NCBI GenBank assembly: GCA_014523525.1
Contig: JAATVL010000306.1
Location: 1 to 10,125 of the forward strand
Length of the DNA: 10,125 nucleotides
DNA from: Nitrososphaerales archaeon TH703
GTDB taxonomy: Archaea > Thermoproteota > Nitrososphaeria > Nitrososphaerales > Nitrososphaeraceae
Direction of reading: 5' to 3'
This document shows, in pieces, positions 1 to 7,221 of this stretch. The position numbers were made by a program, and so were the translations under genes. The notes beneath the pieces were generated by a model. That model worked only from the letters and a program-made list of their open reading frames with translations, made no database searches and was not told where the DNA came from. Every line of letters starts with the position of its first letter. Position 1 is the first letter of the stretch.

Positions 1-105
1 TGTAACAAATATCTCCGATTATTAAAATTAGTAATGATTAAAAATGGGCCGGTCATAAAAATTGAGGTTTTTTTAATGCCATTTCTTTGATCCTCATTCC
101 TTTTA

Positions 106-432
106 TCAGATCTCATACACGTCAGTTTCACTAGATAGAGGCTTGGTCTTTTTTTCGGGATTTACTTCATCTATACTTGTGGCAAGTTGAACAATTTTTG
201 CATTTGTCAGAATATTGCTTATTTGTTCCAATTCAGAACGAGATTTAATTAATATTCCACGTTTTTTTGTTGCTATTCCTGACGTATCAACCGGATTAAT
301 TTCAATAGCTATGTATGCAGGTCTGCTTTTGTATTCGGGCAGTTTAATTAAAAATACTCCTGGTATACTGGTTGCTTTCCTCTCCCAATCCTTACCTTCT
401 TTTAAAAATTGAGATAGCCTTTCATCTACCAT
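106..432 (-). CDS. Small conserved-type archaeal protein of unknown function
   Basis: This 108-residue protein has no cysteine, no signal peptide and no membrane segment, so it is probably cytosolic. I do not recognise a named domain. It resembles a small protein type I associate with thaumarchaeal genomes, with a core around residues 18-80 that alternates short hydrophobic strands and charged turns (for example GVFLIKLPEY at 25-34 and KKRGILIKSRSELEQI at 56-71), followed by a polar tail. The ATG at 432 is chosen because a TATA-like box lies 26 bases upstream (454-463), the spacing expected for a leaderless transcript. It stands alone: the next gene upstream on the same strand is almost 480 bases away. 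The reading frame is well supported; the function is unknown. Confidence 0.75.
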   Translation of the reverse strand: MVDERLSQFLKEGKDWERKATSIPGVFLIKLPEYKSRPAYIAIEINPVDTSGIATKKRGILIKSRSELEQISNILTNAKIVQLATSIDEVNPEKKTKPLSSETDVYEI

Positions 433-453
433 GCATTATTAATCTATGCGGCT

Positions 454-463
454 ATTTTTAAAA
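454..463 (-). promoter_or_regulatory. TATA-like box for the 106-432 gene
   Basis: On the minus strand the sequence is TTTTAAAAAT, centred about 26 bases before the ATG. This fits an archaeal TBP site driving a leaderless or nearly leaderless transcript. Confidence 0.5.
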
Positions 464-876
464 CCTACGATACTATCTAAGACTACATTACAGAGGCTAC
501 TATAAGGAATTTCCATCTTAAAAATCAGAATATCGATTTTTTCCGGTCGTTGAACCTTCTCGTTCTTGAATCGTCCCTAATCATGGTGAATATTCTATCG
601 TACTTTATGTATTATTGATTATTTCTGACCAACCCAAGTCCTCAAAATTGAAAATCCAATATCCAAAATTCATAGGTACAGTGTTTCTAGATTATAATTT
701 ATTCAGAAAACTATGATAATAATTCCTTTTTTAGAGCGAATCTTATTTTACTACCAAGTAATAACAAATTTATTAATCTTGCAATGGAAAGAATTTCCTA
801 GAATTAATATTTTGAACAGCCAACGTAGAATGATTCTACAGTATGCTGTTAATTGAAGAGCTGTCCTTTAACTTAC

Positions 877-882
877 AAAAAA
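877..882 (-). terminator. T6 tract after the 912-1250 gene
   Basis: Six A residues on the plus strand give a T6 run in the transcript about 30 bases past the stop codon. Archaeal RNA polymerase terminates at oligo-T without needing a hairpin, so this is a plausible terminator. Confidence 0.4.
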
Positions 883-911
883 TTTCGTATGCAACAGTAT
901 ATTACCAACTT

Positions 912-1250
912 TTAAAGTGGAAATTCAATAGACGTGCTATCCAATTCAAGTATAGGAATATAAATCGAATGTGTATCATTTCCTATCTTTTCCGCAAAGT
1001 TGTGTTCTCCCGTTAATTGCCTCAATTCAATGAATTTCTTACTTGGTTTTTCCTTTTCAACTATGTAGTGAACTAATGCTCCACCCAGCGCTCCCGTTTC
1101 AATAAAGAGAATTTCTTTTCCCTTATGCGTTAAGTGATAAAGCATAGGAGTTAATCCTAAGGCAGACTGAGAAGAAAATAATATCACTTTTAGCATGTCG
1201 CCCAGGTTCTTGTATTTCAGAAATGTAATTGACGAGTCATCTTTTGTCAT
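912..1250 (-). CDS. Small protein of unknown function
   Basis: The 112-residue product has no cysteine and no signal peptide. A stretch rich in small and hydrophobic residues (ILFIETGALGGALVHYIVE, 47-65) could be a buried helix or a weak membrane segment, but it contains Glu51 and His61, so I favour a soluble protein. The second half (IELRQLTGEHNFAEKIGND at 74-92, then HSIYIPILELD at 94-104) looks like strands with charged turns. I do not recognise the family. The start is ATG; no clean TATA box sits at the usual spacing, which leaves the start and promoter less certain than for its neighbours. It diverges from the HtrA gene 277 bases away. Confidence 0.7.
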   Translation of the reverse strand: MTKDDSSITFLKYKNLGDMLKVILFSSQSALGLTPMLYHLTHKGKEILFIETGALGGALVHYIVEKEKPSKKFIELRQLTGEHNFAEKIGNDTHSIYIPILELDSTSIEFPL

Positions 1251-1490
1251 ATCAAAGATACAAAAGATACTTGAATTTCATTGTATCGTTTTGTACTGAT
1301 GCCAAATGCAAAATTTTGCCACTTGATAATTATGATTAAGAATAGCACGGAGTTGCATAATGGATATAAACAGAGAATGGCTGCCAATCACATATTTGAA
1401 AGGAACAAGTGGATAATCTCTGGGAAAATACCAATAGTGAAATAGAATTTGTGTTACAAGAGATAACTCGAATTAAATTACTATAGTTCA

Positions 1491-1496
1491 AATATA
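1491..1496 (+). promoter_or_regulatory. Possible TATA box for the HtrA gene
   Basis: AATATA is centred about 34 bases before the ATG at 1528, implying a leader of several bases. TAAGGAA just before the ATG is a weak ribosome-binding candidate. The other promoters in the window fit better. Confidence 0.3.
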
Positions 1497-1527
1497 GGAT
1501 TATTCATAATAGGATAAAGTTAAGGAA

Positions 1528-2811
1528 ATGATCGAAAGGAAAGTATTGCTGGCAGTCTCATTTTTGGTTTTGATTGTAATTATCTCTTATGAAACTTTTA
1601 GTTCTTCTACCAACTTTGTGTCAGCACAAATACCGACAAATGAAAACTCTACCACCCAAGGTTCCTTGTCTCTTCCAGATCTCTTTACAAAGGTTCAAAA
1701 ATCAGTAGTACAAGTGACTGAGCGTGATAATTCTAACGAACTCGGATCGCGATTAGGCTCGGGGTTTGTCTACGATAAAGATGGTCATGTAATCACAAAT
1801 TATCATGTCGTAACTCCAGGCACCAATAATAACAATGAATTGCAAGTTACTTTTCTAGACGGTAATGTTTATCCTGCAGACCTTGTCGGTGTGGATCAAT
1901 TTGCAGATTTGGCTGTCATTAAGGTGAAAAATATTTCATCAGATAAATTAGCACCACTTCCTCTGGCCAATTCATCTTCTTTAAGGATTGGTGAATCGGT
2001 TGTTGCAATTGGAAATCCATTTGGACTTCCGGGTTCAATGACACAAGGAATAGTAAGTGGTTTGGGTAGGTTATTGCCATCAAATGAGAATCAAGATAAT
2101 CTTGCTGTAGCAGGATCGTCATTTTCGATCCCAAATATTATACAAACGGACGCTGCTATTAACCCCGGAAATTCAGGAGGTCCGCTCATTGATACCCAAG
2201 GTAGAGTAGCTGGAATAAATACGGCAATTTATTCGAATACTGGAGTCTATTCTGGAGTTGGTTTTGCTATCCCATCTAACACCATTAGTAAAATTGCAAC
2301 TTCCCTTATCCAAAACGGTTCATACCATCATCCATACATTGGAATAGTTGGTATTAGTCTTAGTCCAGATTTATCCAAACAGGCTGGATTGAATCAGACC
2401 AAAGGATTTCTAATAACTAGTATCGCGAAAGGTGGTCCGGCAGACAAATCTGGTTTACGAATGGGATCAACTACAACTACGTATAACGGAAGAGATGTCG
2501 ATGTTGGAGGTGATATTATATTAAAAATTGATAACAGAGAAGTATCGAAGATTGACGATATCCTAGCATATCTTGAAACTCAGAAACATGTTGGAGATAA
2601 AGTACATCTTACTATTCTCAGAGATAACGCAATTAAGGAATTGGACCTAACACTAGGAGATAGGCCCAGCCCAGCTAAATTAGATTCATCAAATGATTTT
2701 TCTAACAGACTCCCACCCCAAAATGATAATAGTAAAAATCAGGAAGAACTGTATAACAAATGTCTTGATGTTGCCGGAAAAAGTTTCTGTGACTTTTTTT
2801 TCAAGAGATAA
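1528..2811 (+). CDS. HtrA/DegP-type exported serine protease with PDZ domain
   Basis: This 427-residue protein is a trypsin-like protease of the S1C (HtrA/DegP) family, which degrades or refolds damaged proteins outside the cytoplasmic membrane. Residues 6-20 are a hydrophobic signal peptide or anchor, with FVSAQ (30-34) a possible cleavage site. The protease domain spans about 50-262 and has the full triad: His93 in TNYHVV, Asp127 in FADLAVIKV and Ser216 in NPGNSGGPL. One PDZ domain follows (about 265-378), with the ligand-loop region near YIGIVGI and the GDIILKIDN strand. A polar Asn/Pro-rich segment leads to a tail with Cys412 and Cys421, which could form a disulfide if exported. The start places the signal peptide at the N terminus. 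The gene stands alone and converges on the 2889-3275 gene. The family call is firm; whether the protein is released or anchored is not. Confidence 0.95.
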   Translation: MIERKVLLAVSFLVLIVIISYETFSSSTNFVSAQIPTNENSTTQGSLSLPDLFTKVQKSVVQVTERDNSNELGSRLGSGFVYDKDGHVITNYHVVTPGTNNNNELQVTFLDGNVYPADLVGVDQFADLAVIKVKNISSDKLAPLPLANSSSLRIGESVVAIGNPFGLPGSMTQGIVSGLGRLLPSNENQDNLAVAGSSFSIPNIIQTDAAINPGNSGGPLIDTQGRVAGINTAIYSNTGVYSGVGFAIPSNTISKIATSLIQNGSYHHPYIGIVGISLSPDLSKQAGLNQTKGFLITSIAKGGPADKSGLRMGSTTTTYNGRDVDVGGDIILKIDNREVSKIDDILAYLETQKHVGDKVHLTILRDNAIKELDLTLGDRPSPAKLDSSNDFSNRLPPQNDNSKNQEELYNKCLDVAGKSFCDFFFKR

Positions 2812-2848
2812 TGTTACTAGATAAAAAGATGATGTAGTAAATATATCC

Positions 2849-2872
2849 AAATTTTTTAACGTTCGAAAATTT
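2849..2872. terminator. AT-rich inverted repeat with T6 between convergent genes
   Basis: AAATTTT (2849-2855) and AAAATTT (2866-2872) can pair. The left arm overlaps a T6 run (2852-2857) about 40 bases past the HtrA stop. It lies between two convergent genes and could end transcription from the left, possibly from both sides. Confidence 0.4.
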
Positions 2873-2888
2873 ATTTAGCACTTATGAA

Positions 2889-3275
2889 TTATCCAGGTTT
2901 TTCTGATTTTATATACCATTTTCCGGAACGCATTCCTAATACAATAGTTCCAATATAGTTACCTTTCTTGTAAACTTTACCAAATTCTTTTCCAAAACCA
3001 AAGAATGAAATCAAGAGATTATCTTTTTGATGGTAACCTGATTCTATAACTTTCATACTCAATTTGGTACTTGCTTTAATAATTATCTTGCGTGCATCGG
3101 ACCAATTACCTCTCCATGAGATGATTTCAAAATCTCCAAAATTTTTTGATGAAATCTGGTAACCTTCAAGCTTCGCCTTAAATTCCATTTTTTTCTCCTT
3201 GGAGTATGAATTCATCCATTCTACGGCTCTATGCCCCATTCCATTTTCGACTCCGAAATTGTCTGTACCGGCCAT
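2889..3275 (-). CDS. Small protein of unknown function
   Basis: The 128-residue product has no cysteine, signal peptide or membrane segment. It is basic, with many lysines, and about residues 31-125 alternate beta-type strands (KAKLEGYQI, FEIISWRGNW, KIIIKAST, IGTIVLGMRSGKWYIK) with glycine turns, suggesting a compact beta-rich fold. It begins with MAGTDNFGVENGMGHRAVEW, where an Asn/Gly-rich stretch precedes a helix. I do not recognise the family. The ATG at 3275 is preferred over the in-frame Met13 because a TATA-like box sits 25 bases upstream of it. It diverges from the winged-helix gene at 3508 across a 232-base spacer that holds both promoters. Confidence 0.7.
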   Translation of the reverse strand: MAGTDNFGVENGMGHRAVEWMNSYSKEKKMEFKAKLEGYQISSKNFGDFEIISWRGNWSDARKIIIKASTKLSMKVIESGYHQKDNLLISFFGFGKEFGKVYKKGNYIGTIVLGMRSGKWYIKSEKPG

Positions 3276-3293
3276 GTACCAAATTTTTTGAAA

Positions 3294-3305
3294 TTAATAA
3301 TTTTA
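3294..3305 (-). promoter_or_regulatory. TATA-like box for the 2889-3275 gene
   Basis: TAAAATTATTAA on the minus strand is centred about 25 bases before the ATG at 3275. A second A/T block, 3310-3317, lies further upstream. Confidence 0.45.
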
Positions 3306-3476
3306 ATCTTTTTAAAAGTCATTAATTCACAATTTAAAATCATTGGGTGGTTAACCAAAAAATTCAAAAATTGGCTGTCAATTTCTTCACGCTATCAACA
3401 TAGCATGAAGATCTCCAGCTTCCTTTAGTATGTATGAGACTGAAAATTCCTAACTTCAAGATGCCAAAAACGAATG

Positions 3477-3486
3477 ATTTAAGTAA
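3477..3486 (+). promoter_or_regulatory. TATA-like box for the winged-helix gene
   Basis: ATTTAAGTAA is centred 27 bases before the ATG at 3508, matching leaderless spacing. Confidence 0.55.
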
Positions 3487-3507
3487 ACTTATGCAGATTA
3501 ATTCAAT

Positions 3508-4131
3508 ATGTCCAAGGAAGTTAATATTGGTCACAGTCCTAATCATTTCATAGTACTCGATGCAATATCAAGAGGGATGAATAATATTGACAAGATATCA
3601 CGAGTGGCTAAATTATCCAAGTCTGAAGTTGAACTAATAGTAAATGATCTTGTTTTTCAGAGATTGGTAATAGGTAATGAAAAGAGAGGATTCTTAGGTA
3701 GAAAAAAAATCGAATTAAAAATAACAGAGACGGGCACGAGTCTTCTTGACAATAAGAAGAAAGAATTACAAGATAAGGTTCAAAAAATGCATCAATACTA
3801 TAATAATGGAGACAAATCACAACTGGATTCGTTTATGGTTTCAAATAGAGCATGGATGCCGATGATGCTTTTTGCGGGAATAATGGATATCCTGTTTTTC
3901 ACTTCCATGATGTCTTTAATGGGTCTAGCATTAAATCCTATGGAAAGCTCGCTTACTGATAGTGGGGCCGGCGCAGATAATAGTGGCAATGCAGACAATA
4001 CTTCTGCAGATAGTGACAGTAATTCAGATAGTTCGGGTGTAGATTCTCAAGATGCAGGAAGTGACGGTGGCGGATTTGACGGTGGCGGATTTGACGGTGG
4101 CGGATTTGACGGTGGCGGATTTGGTTTTTAG
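3508..4131 (+). CDS. Membrane-anchored winged-helix protein with DGGGF repeat tail
   Basis: The 207-residue product has three parts. Residues about 10-80 look like a winged helix-turn-helix: helix (FIVLDAISRGM), turn and recognition helix (IDKISRVAKLSKSEVELIVN), then a basic wing (KRGFLGRKKIELKITETG). A charged helix, 81-100, follows. Residues 116-141 (MPMMLFAGIMDILFFTSMM and on) form one membrane helix rich in methionine. The tail (147-207) is low-complexity Asp/Ser/Asn/Gly with no lysine or arginine and ends in four DGGGF units followed by GF. The simplest topology puts the basic DNA-binding part in the cytoplasm and the acidic tail outside. No ligand-binding domain is present. The gene converges on the AAA+ gene. 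Fold and membrane segment are inferred from sequence pattern; target genes are unknown. Confidence 0.8.
   Translation: MSKEVNIGHSPNHFIVLDAISRGMNNIDKISRVAKLSKSEVELIVNDLVFQRLVIGNEKRGFLGRKKIELKITETGTSLLDNKKKELQDKVQKMHQYYNNGDKSQLDSFMVSNRAWMPMMLFAGIMDILFFTSMMSLMGLALNPMESSLTDSGAGADNSGNADNTSADSDSNSDSSGVDSQDAGSDGGGFDGGGFDGGGFDGGGFGF
4063..4122 (+). repeat. Four exact tandem copies of a 15-base unit
   Basis: The unit GACGGTGGCGGATTT occurs four times in a row without a mismatch and encodes DGGGF each time. It is in frame at the end of the winged-helix gene, so gain or loss of a copy changes the tail length by five residues and keeps the frame. It is clearly richer in G+C than its surroundings. Confidence 0.95.
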
Positions 4132-4249
4132 TCGTGAAATAATCTCTTAGCCTTGATAAAATGATGAAGAAATAAAGCATGGAAGTATGGTTATAGTAAA
4201 TAGTCAAGCCCCAACGGACATCTAATAATTTTTAAAGAATAACAATAGT

Positions 4250-4270
4250 AACTAAAGCTCAGTTTTAGTT
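4250..4270. terminator. Hairpin between convergent genes
   Basis: AACTAAA (4250-4256) pairs with TTTAGTT (4264-4270) across a seven-base loop. It lies just outside the stop of the AAA+ gene and is followed on the plus strand by a T-rich stretch (4276-4285), so it could end transcription of the winged-helix gene. Confidence 0.4.
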
Positions 4271-4272
4271 TG

Positions 4273-5007
4273 TTATTGTTTTTTCTCAGAAGTATTAGAC
4301 GTCTTGTTATATCTTAGGAGAGTCTCGACAATCCAAATTACGTCATCCTTAGTTTTGGCAAGATGTGCGATCTTTATACAGTCCCTTATATCCTTAGATC
4401 TCATATTGTGCCATACCTGGGTAGCGACTTCATTTGCGATATCCTTTGCAATACCTTCTTGACCCAGCATGTGAATTGATATATCCAGAAAATTTTCAAA
4501 TTTGTATTGTTTGAAATGTAACACCAGGAATCTCGAAAGCAAGGGAGTGAGCATGTGATTAGTTTCATTTGTAGTAGCAAAGACCCATGTCTTGACTTGT
4601 GTATTTCTTGTCTTCATGTGTTTTGTTTCTGCTATTATTCCTGTTTCCATGAGACTAAGGAGAACTGTCTGATCTCTGATTGACATATGTTCAATCTCAT
4701 CAATAATCAAATATCTCGGACGCTTTTCAAATAAATAGTCGAGCATCCCAGATTTGGTACTATGTGTACCCAGCGTAAAATAAGAACGTTCAAGTTTCAT
4801 GCATCCTAGCATGAACAACGTTTTTGCTGATGCAGGTGGACCAACGAGCAAAATATGAATTGGTCTTTGTGATTCAAATGATAAGAAAAATAATTTTTTG
4901 ATATCATCGTACCCTATAATGTTATCAAATAGGCCATATTGCAAAGCAGATTTATTTGTAGTAACTTTTGTATTTCTCTTCGCAGTTACATCCATTTCAA
5001 TAGACAT
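4273..5007 (-). CDS. Compact AAA+ ATPase (archaeal RuvB/MoxR-like)
   Basis: A single AAA+ module that should hydrolyse ATP to remodel DNA or protein. Counting from the upstream GTG at 5016 (247 residues): Walker A GPPASAKT (59-66), Walker B LIIDEIE (103-109, Asp106 and Glu107), sensor 1 Asn150 in ATTNE, arginine finger Arg162 in SRF, and a sensor-2-like Arg211 in SKDIRD within a small helical lid. All catalytic residues are present. I know similar short ATPases from archaeal genomes, annotated as AAA family or RuvB-like; the partner is not evident here. I prefer the ATG at 5007 (244 residues), because a TATA-like box lies 31 bases upstream of it, but GTG 5016 and ATG 4995 are possible. It stands alone. 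Confidence 0.85.
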   Translation of the reverse strand: MSIEMDVTAKRNTKVTTNKSALQYGLFDNIIGYDDIKKLFFLSFESQRPIHILLVGPPASAKTLFMLGCMKLERSYFTLGTHSTKSGMLDYLFEKRPRYLIIDEIEHMSIRDQTVLLSLMETGIIAETKHMKTRNTQVKTWVFATTNETNHMLTPLLSRFLVLHFKQYKFENFLDISIHMLGQEGIAKDIANEVATQVWHNMRSKDIRDCIKIAHLAKTKDDVIWIVETLLRYNKTSNTSEKKQ

Positions 5008-5034
5008 TCCCTTCACGGTACTTTTGAATTACGT

Positions 5035-5041
5035 GATAATA
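5035..5041 (-). promoter_or_regulatory. Possible TATA box for the AAA+ gene
   Basis: TATTATC on the minus strand is centred about 31 bases before the ATG at 5007 and 22 before the GTG at 5016. The spacing favours the ATG. It is less A/T-pure than the other boxes. Confidence 0.35.
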
Positions 5042-5423
5042 GGCTTTCCTACGAAAACATGATGTCTAATTACTTTAATTTAGTAGACGAAAATTAATAG
5101 ATTTCAAATTTGATATGGTTGATATGACTTGTTTATCAATACCATCCAATCTTCATCTTGAAACTTATATAGATAAATAGCAAATATTTGACTAGAACAT
5201 AGAATTTATTTTTGGTAAACTTCCTTAATCTCATAACACGGTATTTAATAAATGACATAAGTGCTAACTATTAGTACCTACTATTTATTGTTCCTTATTA
5301 ATAGATAGATAAATTAAGGTCAACTTCAATTATCCAAAATAGTAATAACTTCTCAATTATCCTTAAAACATCCGTGTGTAGGGCCATGATTATTGGTCTG
5401 GTAAAAATCACCTTAACTAGGTA
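5042..5423. other. AT-rich spacer between divergent genes
   Basis: The region between the AAA+ gene and mtnA, about 440 bases in all including the two promoters. I find no open frame above about 30 codons with a promoter at the expected place, no tRNA-like fold, and only trivial short repeats such as GATAGATA near 5303. Confidence 0.5.
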
Positions 5424-5433
5424 AATTATTATA
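5424..5433 (+). promoter_or_regulatory. TATA-like box for mtnA
   Basis: AATTATTATA is centred 30 bases before the ATG at 5459, fitting a leaderless transcript or one with a leader of a few bases. Confidence 0.55.
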
Positions 5434-5458
5434 GACATTATTAACCATCAAATCATTA

Positions 5459-6535
5459 ATGCTTCGTGGCAAGAACCGCAAAAATAATGGGAAATTAAGG
5501 AATCGATCAAATGATCTTCTGACTGTAGAATGGAAAAATAATCAAGTCGTAATGATTGATCAAACAAAGTTGCCAGGTAAACTAGTATATGTTAGATACA
5601 AGAAATATGAGGACGTTGCTAGGGCTATAGAACGATTGATTGTTAGAGGAGCTCCTGCTATTGGTGTTGCGGCCGCATTTGGAATGTCGTTGGCTGCAAT
5701 TTCGAGCAAGGCAAAAGCTCCTAAAGCTTTACTCAGAGACCTTGAAATTGCCTACGACAGATTGAAAACAACTAGACCTACTGCCGTTAATTTGGTTTGG
5801 GCACTTGACCAAATAATGAATGTAGCAGCTTCAAAGAATAATGTTGAAGAAATCAAAAAATCAATTATACTTTCCTCTCTAAAAATGGCAACAGACGATA
5901 TAACAACAAATAAGAAATTAGGAATGAATGGAGCCGAGATGATACGGAGCGATGAGGTAATATTAACACATTGTAATGCAGGTTCGCTGGCAACCGTTAC
6001 ATACGGTACAGCACTAGGTGTACTTAGAGCAGCAAACGATATGGGCAAGAAGATACGCGTTATTGCAACTGAAACAAGACCCGTGATGCAAGGCTCTCGA
6101 TTAACTGCATTTGAGCTAGATCACTATGGAATTGATTTTAGTTTGATCCCTGATACTGCCGTAGGACATCTAATGTCTAAGGGTATAATCGATCGTGTGA
6201 TAGTTGGTGCAGATAGAATATTGAAAACTGGACATGTTTACAATAAAATTGGCACCTACCAGATTGCTGCACTTGCAAAGAGGCACGAGATTCCTTTTTA
6301 TGTCGCAGCTCCTAATTCCACTTTTGATTTAACAAGTAATGTGAATGAAGTAGTCATTGAAGAAAGAAACAAAAATGAATTAATGAAAATAGGAAACAAG
6401 TTACTTGCTCCAAAAGGCATCAAAGTTTTTAATCCGGCGTTTGATGTAACGCCTCCAGAATTGATAGCAGGAATTATTACTGAAAAGGGCATCTTACGGC
6501 CACCGTACGAAGAAAGTATTGCCAAAAACTTCTAA
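5459..6535 (+). CDS. mtnA: S-methyl-5-thioribose-1-phosphate isomerase
   Basis: This 358-residue protein converts methylthioribose 1-phosphate to methylthioribulose 1-phosphate in methionine salvage, which recycles the methylthioadenosine left by polyamine and related synthesis. Family motifs run the whole length: VRGAPAIGVAAAFGM (62-76), TRPTAVNLVWALD (105-117), THCNAGSLATVTYGTALG (170-187), TETRPVMQGSRLTAFEL (204-220), GADRI (250-254), NKIGTYQIAALAKRH (262-276) and NPAFDVTPPELIAGIITEKG (325-344). Cys172 and Asp252 match the known catalytic Cys/Asp pair. The related eIF2B subunits and ribose-1,5-bisphosphate isomerase usually differ around GADRI. The basic first 18 residues extend beyond the usual start near TVEWKNNQV, but no other start codon lies between. 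No other salvage gene is in view. Confidence 0.93.
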   Translation: MLRGKNRKNNGKLRNRSNDLLTVEWKNNQVVMIDQTKLPGKLVYVRYKKYEDVARAIERLIVRGAPAIGVAAAFGMSLAAISSKAKAPKALLRDLEIAYDRLKTTRPTAVNLVWALDQIMNVAASKNNVEEIKKSIILSSLKMATDDITTNKKLGMNGAEMIRSDEVILTHCNAGSLATVTYGTALGVLRAANDMGKKIRVIATETRPVMQGSRLTAFELDHYGIDFSLIPDTAVGHLMSKGIIDRVIVGADRILKTGHVYNKIGTYQIAALAKRHEIPFYVAAPNSTFDLTSNVNEVVIEERNKNELMKIGNKLLAPKGIKVFNPAFDVTPPELIAGIITEKGILRPPYEESIAKNF

Positions 6536-6548
6536 GATATGGATAAAG

Positions 6549-6556
6549 TATTTAAT
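6549..6556 (+). promoter_or_regulatory. TATA-like box for the MIP18-PqqD gene
   Basis: TATTTAAT lies in the 45-base gap after mtnA, centred 28 bases before the ATG at 6581. The gene can therefore be transcribed on its own. Confidence 0.5.
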
Positions 6557-6580
6557 CTCTAAGCATGTTTTTAATATTGG

Positions 6581-7183
6581 ATGCCAGAAAGTATTAGTCA
6601 AGAACAGGTATATTCCGTATTAAAGAAATGCATGGATCCGGAGATCCCAGTCAATATAGTGGATTTAGGATTAATCTATGGTGTAATCATAAATGAATCA
6701 AACGATGTCGATGTTGAAATGACAATGACAACAAGGGGTTGTCCACTTCATGATACGCTGGTTAGTGATGTTAAGAGATATATAGGAAAAATTGATGGCG
6801 TAGGCAACATTAATGTCTCAATAGTTTGGGATCCACCCTGGAATTTAGAAAGAATAGAACCTTCGGTGAGAGAGAAACTAGGATTTGGAAAACCAAAATT
6901 GAGGTTTCAAGTTGATTATGAAAAGTACCAACCGTTGCTAAAGGGCAGGTTGGTTACTCAGGAGGATGGTTCATTAATTCTTGAAAATGAAAAAGAGCAG
7001 AGATTTATGGTCAATCAGGCAATTGTTGATTTTTGGAATAGTTGTGATGGAACAAAAACTATTACTCAGCTAGCAGATCATTTTTCATCTAAATTGGGAT
7101 TACCAAGGCAGCAGGTCGAACAAGAAGTAGTTCAACTCATACAACAGTTACTTGAATCTGAATTATTAAGACCGCAACAATAA
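6581..7183 (+). CDS. MIP18/DUF59 iron-sulfur assembly domain fused to a PqqD-like domain
   Basis: The 200-residue protein has two domains. Residues 1-103 are a MIP18/DUF59 (SufT/PaaD-like) domain, linked to iron-sulfur cluster delivery: DPEIPVNIVDLGLIYGV (19-35), TTRGCPLHDTL (50-60) with the conserved Cys54, and VWDPPWNLERIEPSVREKLG (82-101). Residues about 115-198 fit the PqqD fold, a small winged-helix peptide-binding unit also known as the RiPP recognition element: a short beta hairpin (LVTQEDGSLILEN), then NQAIVDFWNSCDGTKTITQL (145-164) and a closing helix pair (VEQEVVQLIQQLLESELL). Cys54 and Cys155 are the only cysteines. Classic SufT-like proteins are about 100-120 residues, so the second domain is an addition. 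What it binds is unknown. Domain assignment is from motif recognition. Confidence 0.85.
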   Translation: MPESISQEQVYSVLKKCMDPEIPVNIVDLGLIYGVIINESNDVDVEMTMTTRGCPLHDTLVSDVKRYIGKIDGVGNINVSIVWDPPWNLERIEPSVREKLGFGKPKLRFQVDYEKYQPLLKGRLVTQEDGSLILENEKEQRFMVNQAIVDFWNSCDGTKTITQLADHFSSKLGLPRQQVEQEVVQLIQQLLESELLRPQQ

Positions 7184-7185
7184 AG

Positions 7186-7196
7186 AAATATATATT
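7186..7196 (+). promoter_or_regulatory. TATA box that sets the methyltransferase start
   Basis: AAATATATATT begins three bases after the preceding stop codon and is centred 31 bases before the ATG at 7222. The longer in-frame candidate start, TTG at 7195, lies inside this box and so is unlikely to be used. Confidence 0.55.
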
Positions 7197-7221
7197 GTGT
7201 TCCCAAAGCAGTATCGTTTCA

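Larger units (their letters stand above)
433..911. other. Intergenic, no convincing gene
   Basis: About 480 AT-rich bases. Apart from the TATA box of the gene to the left and a T6 run for the gene to the right, I see no RNA gene, repeat or long inverted repeat. The longest open frame I found is 47 codons (713-856, +), without a TATA box at the spacing seen elsewhere in the window. Confidence 0.5.

Noticed and set aside
713-856. 47-codon frame on the plus strand in the 433-911 gap
   Set aside because: The nearest A/T box is centred only about 17 bases before the ATG, the residues show no motif or signal peptide, and frames of this length are expected by chance in AT-rich DNA.
1332-1445. 37-codon plus-strand frame upstream of the HtrA gene
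   Set aside because: No TATA-like box at the usual distance and no recognisable feature in the product.
3953-4207. Minus-strand frame with repeated RHRQI units
   Set aside because: It is the reverse reading of the DGGGF repeat and the tail of the winged-helix gene.
5298-5387. 29-codon minus-strand frame in the spacer before mtnA
   Set aside because: Too short, no promoter at the expected place, no motif.
7195-7221. TTG start that lengthens the methyltransferase by nine residues
   Set aside because: It lies inside the TATA box and the methyltransferase fold begins right after the later ATG.
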